From Ruminococcaceae bacterium UBA945 (GTDB lineage: Bacteria; Bacillota; Clostridia; Oscillospirales; Acutalibacteraceae): a DNA stretch of 21,856 bases. The notes under the pieces were generated by a model. It was not told where the DNA came from and searched no databases. It saw nothing but the letters and a program-made list of their open reading frames with translations. Of the stretch, positions 15,974 to 21,856 are shown piece after piece. Position 1 is the first letter of the stretch. The number at the start of each line of letters is the position of its first letter. The translations under genes were made by a program, and so were the position numbers. The stretch is from positions 5,574 to 27,429 of the forward strand of contig DBCZ01000065.1 in the NCBI GenBank assembly GCA_002293315.1, read 5' to 3'.

Positions 15974-18106
15974 TTACACTACACTATAAAGAATCTCGCC
16001 GTAGGTCGGGTAAGGCCAGAAGTCGGATTTCACATTGACTTCCAGCTCGTCGATTATACTTCTCAGGCTGTCCATCGCCTTCAGTACCTCGCGGCTGTAA
16101 TATTTCGACTGCTTCTTTATGTCGCCGTCCAGCTCGCCGGCGGCGGCAAAAGCCCTTTCAAGCTCGTAAAGCTTTTTATATGCTCCCTCCTGCATTAACG
16201 AAAGCCTTTTCAATATATCAGTTTCCGTCGCACACGCAATACTCGCGCCGACGCTTTTTTTTGCGGCGATTGTGCCCGCGAGGCTGCCAAGATACTCTGA
16301 CACGGCAGGCAGAATATCGCGCTTCGCCATTTCTATCATCGTGGTGGCCTCAATGCTCAGGGTTTTAATGTATGTGCCGAGGATTATCTCATAGCGCGAG
16401 TGCATTTCGGCATTCGTATACACCTTGTGCTTATCGAAAATCGCCATATTTTTCTTTTCGATATATTTCGGCAAGGCGTCCGCAGTGGTTTTCAGATTTG
16501 AAAGCCCCCTGCGCTTTGCCTCCTCCTCCCACTCGGCTGAATAGCCGTCGCCGTTGAAGATTATTCTCTTATGCTCCTTGATAATCCGCCTTGTCAGTTT
16601 TCCGAGAGCGGCGGTAAAATCCTTGGCTTTTTCAAGCTCATCCGCGAACTGGCAAAGCTCCTCCGCCACAATCGTGTTGAGCATGATGTTCGGGCAGGCG
16701 ATTGAAAGCGCAGAGCCGAGCATGCGGAACTCGAATTTATTCCCCGTGAAGGCGAGCGGCGATGTGCGGTTTCTGTCAGAGGTGTCCTTCGGTATCGTCG
16801 GCAGAACATGCACCCCTATCTTCATGCTTGTTTTGGCGTTTCCGTTATACGGGCTTTCCGTCTCAAGCGCCTCAAGGATTCCCGTGAGCTCATCGCCAAG
16901 GAAAATCGAGATAACTGCCGGCGGCGCTTCGCTTGCGCCCAAACGGTGGTCGTTCCCCGCGGATGCCACCGAGACGCGAAGCAAATCCTGATATTCGTCC
17001 ACTCCCTTTATCACGGCGAGCAAAAGCAGCAGAAACTGTGCGTTTTCATGCGGATTTTTACCCGGCTCAAGAAGATTCTTGCCTAAATCGGTTGAGATAG
17101 ACCAGTTATTGTGCTTGCCGCTTCCGTTCACGCCCGCAAAGGGCTTCTCGTGCAGCAGAGCCGCCATATTATGCCTTGCAGCCACATTCCGCAGAACCTC
17201 CATCGTAAGCTGGTTGTGGTCCGTGGCGATATTCGTCGTCTCATAGATTGGCGCAAGCTCGTGCTGCGCCGGCGCGGATTCGTTGTGCTTGGTCTTCGCC
17301 AGCACACCGAGCTTCCACAGCTCTTCGTCGAGGTCACGCATAAAGCTTGCCACGCGCGGCTTAATCGAGCCGAAATAGTGGTCTTCAAGCTCCTGCCCCT
17401 TGGGCGGCTTTGCACCGAAAAGCGTGCGGCCTGTGTAAATCAAATCCCTGCGCTTTTCATAGACGCTCTTATCAATGAGGAAATATTCCTGCTCAGGCCC
17501 GACGGTCGTGGACACGCGCGACGTCACTGTGTCGCCGAACAGGCGCAGAATGCGCAGAGCTTGGGTATTTATGGCCTCCATCGAGCGCAGAAGCGGCGTT
17601 TTCTTGTCCAGAACCTCGCCGCTGTAAGAGCAGAACGCCGTGGGAATATACAGCGTGCCGTCCTTGACGAAGGCATATGAGGTCGGGTCCCACGCGGTGT
17701 AGCCCCTTGCCTCAAATGTGGCACGAAGCCCACCCGAGGGCAGTGAAGAAGCATCCGGCTCTCCCTTTATAAGCTCCCTGCCCGAAAATTCCATGATTAC
17801 TCTGCCGCCCGCGGCGGGCGCGATGAAGCTGTCGTGCTTTTCGGCGGTTATGCCCGTCATCGGCTGAAACCAGTGGCTGTAATGCGTCGCGCCCTTTTCC
17901 ACCGCCCAGTCTTTCATCGTGTTGGCCACGCTGTTTGCAACGGTTATATCCAGCTCTCTGCCCTGCTCAATCGTTTTGCGCAGGGATTTGAAAACGTCTC
18001 TCGGCAGACGCTCTCTCATGACGGATTCATTGAAAACCTGCGAGCCGAAAATATCAGGCACGCTAAATCTTTTTTCAGAGGAAACATGAGGCGAATATTC
18101 AGACAT
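15974..18106 (-). CDS. glnN: Type III glutamine synthetase
   Basis: This 710-residue protein is a glutamine synthetase of the long type III (GSIII) class found in Bacteroidetes, cyanobacteria and clostridia. It makes glutamine from glutamate, ammonia and ATP in the cytoplasm. The start at 18106 follows AAGGAGAG at 18119-18112, and the resulting length is usual for GSIII. Visible signatures are GPEQEYFLID (about residue 203, carrying metal-binding glutamates), FAGVNGSGKHNNWS (about 321) and NDHRLGASEAPPA (about 383), the last typical of GSIII. The C-terminal region contains KVYTNAEMHSRYEI and ends with the usual helical tail. It is transcribed alone, divergent from purF. Its leader contains an attenuator-like hairpin. 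No adenylylation partner, P-II protein or GlnR is in the window. Confidence 0.95.
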   Translation of the reverse strand: MSEYSPHVSSEKRFSVPDIFGSQVFNESVMRERLPRDVFKSLRKTIEQGRELDITVANSVANTMKDWAVEKGATHYSHWFQPMTGITAEKHDSFIAPAAGGRVIMEFSGRELIKGEPDASSLPSGGLRATFEARGYTAWDPTSYAFVKDGTLYIPTAFCSYSGEVLDKKTPLLRSMEAINTQALRILRLFGDTVTSRVSTTVGPEQEYFLIDKSVYEKRRDLIYTGRTLFGAKPPKGQELEDHYFGSIKPRVASFMRDLDEELWKLGVLAKTKHNESAPAQHELAPIYETTNIATDHNQLTMEVLRNVAARHNMAALLHEKPFAGVNGSGKHNNWSISTDLGKNLLEPGKNPHENAQFLLLLLAVIKGVDEYQDLLRVSVASAGNDHRLGASEAPPAVISIFLGDELTGILEALETESPYNGNAKTSMKIGVHVLPTIPKDTSDRNRTSPLAFTGNKFEFRMLGSALSIACPNIMLNTIVAEELCQFADELEKAKDFTAALGKLTRRIIKEHKRIIFNGDGYSAEWEEEAKRRGLSNLKTTADALPKYIEKKNMAIFDKHKVYTNAEMHSRYEIILGTYIKTLSIEATTMIEMAKRDILPAVSEYLGSLAGTIAAKKSVGASIACATETDILKRLSLMQEGAYKKLYELERAFAAAGELDGDIKKQSKYYSREVLKAMDSLRSIIDELEVNVKSDFWPYPTYGEILYSVV

Positions 18107-18123
18107 TTTACTCTCCTTAATAA

Positions 18124-18160
18124 CAAAAAGGCTGATGAGGCGCTCCCCCGTCAGCTTTTT
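18124..18160 (-). promoter_or_regulatory. Attenuator-like hairpin in the glnN leader
   Basis: Read on the - strand, AAAAAGCTGA (18160-18151) pairs with TCAGC-C-TTTTT (18135-18125), leaving one bulged base. The 15 bases between can extend the stem with GGGG against CCTC. The hairpin is followed by U5-GUUAUU and then directly by the ribosome binding site. It lies wholly inside the roughly 64-base leader, so it could stop transcription early unless antitermination occurs. Clostridial glutamine synthetase leaders are known targets of ANTAR antiterminators, but I do not recognise the two-hairpin ANTAR motif here. Confidence 0.45.
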
Positions 18161-18176
18161 CGCTGTCTGCAACCAT

Positions 18177-18204
18177 TTTATAGTATCTCGCTCTCACCTG
18201 TCAA
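18177..18204 (-). promoter_or_regulatory. Promoter of glnN
   Basis: On the - strand a consensus -35 TTGACA (18204-18199) is followed after 16 bases by TATAAA (18182-18177). Alternatively, TAAAAT can be read at 18-base spacing. The predicted start is near 18170. The -35 overlaps the left end of the palindromic element at 18203-18220. Confidence 0.75.
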
Positions 18205-18220
18205 CTTTTTTCAAAAAGTT
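18203..18220. repeat. Palindromic element between divergent glnN and purF promoters
   Basis: AACTTTTT-TC-AAAAAGTT has perfect 8-base arms around a 2-base centre. It fills the gap between the -35 of glnN (18199-18204) and the -35 of purF (18222-18227), where one bound protein could affect both promoters. It does not match the GlnR/TnrA box (TGTNA-N7-TNACA) or the B. subtilis PurBox. Confidence 0.45.
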
Positions 18221-18221
18221 T

Positions 18222-18250
18222 TTGTAATTCCGCGGAAAAAGTGCTATAAT
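18222..18250 (+). promoter_or_regulatory. Promoter of purF-carB with palindrome in the spacer
   Basis: TTGTAA (18222-18227) and TATAAT (18245-18250) are 17 bases apart, and the -10 has the TG extension (TGCTATAAT). The first ten spacer bases, TTCCGCGGAA (18228-18237), are a perfect palindrome. The predicted start near 18257 leaves a leader of only about 23 bases, too short for a riboswitch, so control is more likely at initiation. Confidence 0.8.
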
Positions 18251-18279
18251 ATTTTGGATATTGTAAAAGGGAGAAAAGC

Positions 18280-19707
18280 ATGGGTTTTGGAGAGAGAATG
18301 ACAGAAAGATTCGATAAGCTCAGTGAAGAATGCGCGGTTTTCGGAGTCAGTATCTCCGAAAAATTCGCGGATAACAGCGAGGCCGCGGGCATCACCTACA
18401 ACGCCCTGCTTGCCTTGCAGCACAGAGGGCAGGAGGGTGCGGGAATCGCCGCATGCGACAAAACCGCGATAATCTGCCATAAGGACGTCGGGCTTGTCAG
18501 CGAGGTTTTTACGCCTGATGTTATGGAGGGCCTGCCGAAATCAAAGGTTGCCATCGGGCATACCAGATACTCCATGGCGGGCGCGAACACAAAGGCTGAT
18601 GTTCAGCCGGTCGTCACCGAATTTCTGACGGGCAGAATTGCCACCTCACATAACGGGAACGTCACTAACGCCGATAAAATCAAGGAGAAGCTCAAGGGCT
18701 TCGGGCTGGATTTCGCCGCCACAAGCGACAGCGAGGTTATCTCCTCACTTATAGCTTACAGAACCATACGCGCGGCTGGAAATCTGCTTGAGGGCGTGAA
18801 AAAGGCGGCGCAATCGCTTCAGGGCGCTTTCTCCGTCATAGTTATGGGCGCTGACCACAGCATCGTTGCCGTGCGTGACCCCAACGGATACCGCCCGCTT
18901 TGCCTCGGCGAGAATGAATACGGCGTGGCAGTGGCGTCTGAATCCTGCGCGCTTGACAGCTGTGGGTTCAAATTCATCAGAGACATCGCACCGGGCGAGG
19001 CCGTGCTGATTCAGGACGGCAAGCTCGTGCACAGCGAGATATGCCTTAAATCAGAAGCTGAAAGCCTTTGTATATTTGAATATGTTTATTTCGCTCGGCC
19101 TGATTCCGTTGTTGACGGCCTGAGCGTCTATGAAGCAAGGCTCAAAATGGGCGAAATGCTCGCAAAGGAGCATCCCGTGGACGCCGACGTGGTCTGCGGC
19201 GTGCCGGACAGCGGCCTTGAGGCCGCCATAGGCTACTCAAAAGCGAGCGGGATTCAGCTTGCGCCCGGGTTTGTGAAGAACCGATACATCGGCAGAAGCT
19301 TCATCTTCCCGACGCAGGCTCAAAGGGAAAATGCCGTCGCCCTGAAGCTCAACCCGCTTAAGGCGGCGCTCAAAGGAAAAAGAGTGGTTCTCGTCGATGA
19401 CTCCATCGTGAGAGGCACAACGAGTGAAAAGATTGTGAAGGCTATCCGTGCGGCGGGCGCAACCGAGGTGCACATGCGCGTTTCAGCGCCGCCGTTTACA
19501 CACACCTGCTATTTCGGCACGGATATAGATAATGAAGAGAACTTGATTGCAAACAGGCTCAGCATGGATGGAATCCGGCAGAAAATCGGTGCGGACACCT
19601 TGGGCTACATCAGTGTTGAGGGCTTGCTCGCCGCGTGCAAGGAATGCCGCCTCGGGCTTTGCGACGGCTGCTTCACGGGAGAATATAAGACACAGGGCTT
19701 GGTTTAA
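18280..19707 (+). CDS. purF: Amidophosphoribosyltransferase
   Basis: This 475-residue enzyme catalyses the first committed step of purine synthesis, making phosphoribosylamine from PRPP and glutamine. Cysteine 18 in EECAVFGV is the expected N-terminal nucleophile after removal of a propeptide. QHRGQEGAGI, GHTRYSMAG and SHNGN are glutaminase-domain signatures, and VVLVDDSIVRGTT (about 369-381) is the PRPP loop. Cysteines near 264, 410, 461 and 464 fit the [4Fe-4S] ligands of the B. subtilis-type enzyme, which is oxygen sensitive. Two starts are plausible: ATG 18280 (AAGGGAG upstream, 17-residue propeptide) and ATG 18298 (GGAGAG upstream, 11-residue propeptide as in B. subtilis). It is followed 14 bases later by carB rather than other pur genes. 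Confidence 0.96.
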   Translation: MGFGERMTERFDKLSEECAVFGVSISEKFADNSEAAGITYNALLALQHRGQEGAGIAACDKTAIICHKDVGLVSEVFTPDVMEGLPKSKVAIGHTRYSMAGANTKADVQPVVTEFLTGRIATSHNGNVTNADKIKEKLKGFGLDFAATSDSEVISSLIAYRTIRAAGNLLEGVKKAAQSLQGAFSVIVMGADHSIVAVRDPNGYRPLCLGENEYGVAVASESCALDSCGFKFIRDIAPGEAVLIQDGKLVHSEICLKSEAESLCIFEYVYFARPDSVVDGLSVYEARLKMGEMLAKEHPVDADVVCGVPDSGLEAAIGYSKASGIQLAPGFVKNRYIGRSFIFPTQAQRENAVALKLNPLKAALKGKRVVLVDDSIVRGTTSEKIVKAIRAAGATEVHMRVSAPPFTHTCYFGTDIDNEENLIANRLSMDGIRQKIGADTLGYISVEGLLAACKECRLGLCDGCFTGEYKTQGLV

Positions 19708-19721
19708 CAAAAGGAGAGAAT

Positions 19722-21856
19722 ATGCCGCTTAACAGAGACATAAAGAAGGTGCTTGTGATAGGCTCCGGGCCGATTATCATCGGGCAGGCCGCAGAATTTG
19801 ACTACGCGGGAACTCAGGCGTGCCGTGCTTTGAGAGAAGACGGCATCGAGATTGTTCTCGTCAATTCCAACCCCGCGACGATTATGACAGACAATGCCAT
19901 GGCGGACAAGATTTACATCGAGCCGCTCACGCTTACGACGATAAAAAGGATCATCAAAAAAGAAAAGCCCGACAGCATTCTCTCCGGCTTCGGAGGGCAG
20001 ACGGGTCTGACGCTCTCCATGCAGCTGGCTAAGGAGGGCTTTTTAGAGGAACACGGCGTGCGTCTGCTCGGCGCTTCGCCCGAAACTATTGACAAGGCCG
20101 AGGACAGGCAGATTTTCAAGGACACGATGGAGAAAATATCCGAGCCCTGCATTCCTTCAAAGGTAGTCACCACCGTGGCAGGCGCGCTTGAGTGCGCCGA
20201 GGAAATCGGCTATCCCGTGATTATCCGCCCCGCGTTCACTCTCGGCGGCACAGGCGGCGGCATCGTGAATGACAAGACGCAAATGCTTGAGATGGCCGCC
20301 AACGGTCTTGCTCTTTCCCCCATCACGCAGATTCTCGTTGAGAAGAGCGTGGCCGGCTGGAAGGAGATAGAGTTTGAGGTGATGCGCGATGCCGACGGTT
20401 CCGCCATCATTATCTGCTCGATGGAGAATCTTGACCCCGTCGGCGTTCACACGGGCGACAGCATCGTCGTTGCGCCTGCGGTTTCGCTTAGCGACGCGGA
20501 GCTGCAAATGCTCCGCAACGCGGCAATCAGCATAATCAACGAGCTGGGCGTTGAGGGCGGCTGCAATGTGCAGTTCGCGCTTCATCCGGACACAATGGAA
20601 TATGCCGTGATAGAGGTGAACCCGCGCGTTTCGCGCTCTTCGGCTCTGGCCTCCAAGGCGACGGGCTACCCGATTGCAAAGGTGGCCACGAAGATAGCAA
20701 TTGGCTACCGCCTCGGCGAGATAAAGAACGCCGTCACCGGCGCGCAATATGCCGCCGCCGAGCCTCAGCTTGATTATCTCGCGCTGAAGTTCCCGAAGTG
20801 GCCGTTTGATAAATTCGTCTACGCCAAGAGAGATTTGGGTACTCAGATGAAAGCCACCGGCGAGGTAATGTCTCTCGCGAAAACCTTTGAGGCGGCACTC
20901 ATGAAGGCAGTGAGAGGCGCGGAGATTTCGCTAGACACGCTGAATCTGCCGAAATTCAAGCTATTTTCCGATGACGAGCTCTGGCTTTTGGCGGTTCACC
21001 CGACAGACGAGCGCCTTTTTGCCGTATATGAGCTTCTCAAGAGGGGCGTTTCGGTTGAGGATATGTACGCCAAAACAATGATAAACCCGTGGTTCCTGAA
21101 CAGGCTCATGAGCTTCGTCAATTATGAGGCAGAGCTCGCCAAAGGAGCCGTGACTGAAGAGCTCTATTTACAGGGCAAGAAGCTCGGTTATCCTGACGCC
21201 GCGATAAAAAGGCTTTCCGGCGATGATTTCAGCTTCACGCTGCGCCCGGTATATAAATCCGTTGACACAGGCGCAGGCAACCGCGCAAACTCGCCTTACT
21301 TCTATGCTGATTATGACGAAAACGCAGAAGCCACTGTGATTCCCGAAGACGGCAAGGAGAAAATCATCGTGCTCGGCTCTGGGCCGATAAGAATCGGCCA
21401 GGGCATTGAGTTTGACTACGCCAGCGTCCACTGCGTGATGTCGCTTCAAAAGCTCGGTTACGACGTGATTATAATCAATAACAACCCCGAAACCGTCTCG
21501 ACGGACTTTGACACCGCTGATAGGCTCTATTTTGAGCCGCTCTCGCCCGAAGACGTGCTGGATATAATCGCGCTTGAAAAACCCCTCGGCGTGGTTGTGG
21601 CCTTCGGCGGGCAGACAGCGATTAAGCTGACCAAAACCCTCTTTGAGGCCGGTATTAAGATAATCGGCACCTCAGCGGACAGCATAGACATGGCCGAAGA
21701 CAGAGAGCGCTTTGACGCTTTGCTTGAAAAGGCCGGAATCAAGCGCCCGAAGGGCTTCACGGTCATGACGGCCGAGGAGGCGCTTGCCGCCGCGAGGGAG
21801 CTTGAGTATCCTGTACTCATGAGGCCTTCTTATGTGCTCGGCGGGCAGAACATGAT
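19722..21856 (+). CDS. carB: Carbamoyl-phosphate synthase large subunit, 5' part
   Basis: About 711 of the usual 1060-1070 residues are present; the frame runs off the window end at RPSYVLGGQNM. The start ATG 19722 follows AAGGAG at 19711-19716. The two homologous halves are both visible: KVLVIGSGPIIIGQAAEFDYAG near residue 10, and IIVLGSGPIRIGQGIEFDYA near residue 548. The first ATP-grasp domain contains RPAFTLGGTGGG (about 169-180) and the metal-ligand region VIEVNPRVSRSSA (about 296-308). The enzyme makes carbamoyl phosphate for pyrimidines and arginine from bicarbonate, two ATP and ammonia channelled from the small subunit CarA. carA does not lie upstream, where it would be expected; the preceding gene is purF, 14 bases away. 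CarA may lie downstream or elsewhere. Confidence 0.95.
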   Translation, partial: MPLNRDIKKVLVIGSGPIIIGQAAEFDYAGTQACRALREDGIEIVLVNSNPATIMTDNAMADKIYIEPLTLTTIKRIIKKEKPDSILSGFGGQTGLTLSMQLAKEGFLEEHGVRLLGASPETIDKAEDRQIFKDTMEKISEPCIPSKVVTTVAGALECAEEIGYPVIIRPAFTLGGTGGGIVNDKTQMLEMAANGLALSPITQILVEKSVAGWKEIEFEVMRDADGSAIIICSMENLDPVGVHTGDSIVVAPAVSLSDAELQMLRNAAISIINELGVEGGCNVQFALHPDTMEYAVIEVNPRVSRSSALASKATGYPIAKVATKIAIGYRLGEIKNAVTGAQYAAAEPQLDYLALKFPKWPFDKFVYAKRDLGTQMKATGEVMSLAKTFEAALMKAVRGAEISLDTLNLPKFKLFSDDELWLLAVHPTDERLFAVYELLKRGVSVEDMYAKTMINPWFLNRLMSFVNYEAELAKGAVTEELYLQGKKLGYPDAAIKRLSGDDFSFTLRPVYKSVDTGAGNRANSPYFYADYDENAEATVIPEDGKEKIIVLGSGPIRIGQGIEFDYASVHCVMSLQKLGYDVIIINNNPETVSTDFDTADRLYFEPLSPEDVLDIIALEKPLGVVVAFGGQTAIKLTKTLFEAGIKIIGTSADSIDMAEDRERFDALLEKAGIKRPKGFTVMTAEEALAAARELEYPVLMRPSYVLGGQNM

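Noticed and set aside
18107..18172. N-terminal extension of glutamine synthetase to 18172
   Set aside because: The extra 22 residues lie in the leader with the hairpin, lack similarity to GSIII proteins, and the ATG at 18106 has a proper ribosome binding site.

Overview
The window looks like a chromosomal segment from an anaerobic Firmicute, most likely class Clostridia (Oscillospirales-like gut lineages fit, but the order cannot be fixed from sequence alone). The evidence is the comEC-holA pair, a DivIVA-like protein, a type III glutamine synthetase, an S-layer-homology (SLH) surface protein, strong AAGGAGG-type ribosome binding sites and TGnTATAAT extended -10 promoters. There are 14 genes, two of them cut by the window edges. 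I see no rRNA, tRNA, CRISPR array, insertion sequence or phage gene.

Region 1 (1-5723, + strand) is a tightly packed housekeeping run: HIT-family hydrolase (3' part), phosphoribosyltransferase, ComEC-like membrane protein, DNA polymerase III delta (holA), an RNase M5-like Toprim protein, a short DivIVA-like coiled coil and a CBS-domain protein with a HEPN-like N-terminus. Four successive junctions overlap. A good internal promoter candidate lies in the end of comEC ahead of holA. The run ends in a terminator that also serves the convergent DtxR-family regulator.

Region 2 (5712-7145) holds the DtxR-family regulator (- strand) and a divergent membrane protein of the putative ABC-transporter type IV (PF06541) family. 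Each has a well-formed promoter in the 217-base gap between them.

Region 3 (7156-15971) is the accessory-looking part. It contains a 1976-residue secreted protein on the - strand with a signal peptide, FG-GAP/VCBS-like repeats, two glycine/serine-rich beta segments, Fn3- and Ig-like domains, six Listeria-Bacteroides-type repeats and three SLH domains. Divergent from it is an 852-residue MalT/LAL-type LuxR ATPase regulator. The 281-base gap between them carries three perfect-arm inverted repeats around promoter elements, so the regulator plausibly controls the surface protein and itself.

Region 4 (15974-21856) is a nitrogen and nucleotide locus. Type III glutamine synthetase (- strand) is divergent from purF followed by carB (+ strand, cut by the window end). 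Glutamine synthesis therefore faces two glutamine-dependent entry steps of purine and pyrimidine synthesis across one short intergenic region. That region has two strong promoters, an 18-base palindromic element between their -35 boxes, a second palindrome in the purF spacer, and an attenuator-like hairpin in the glutamine synthetase leader.
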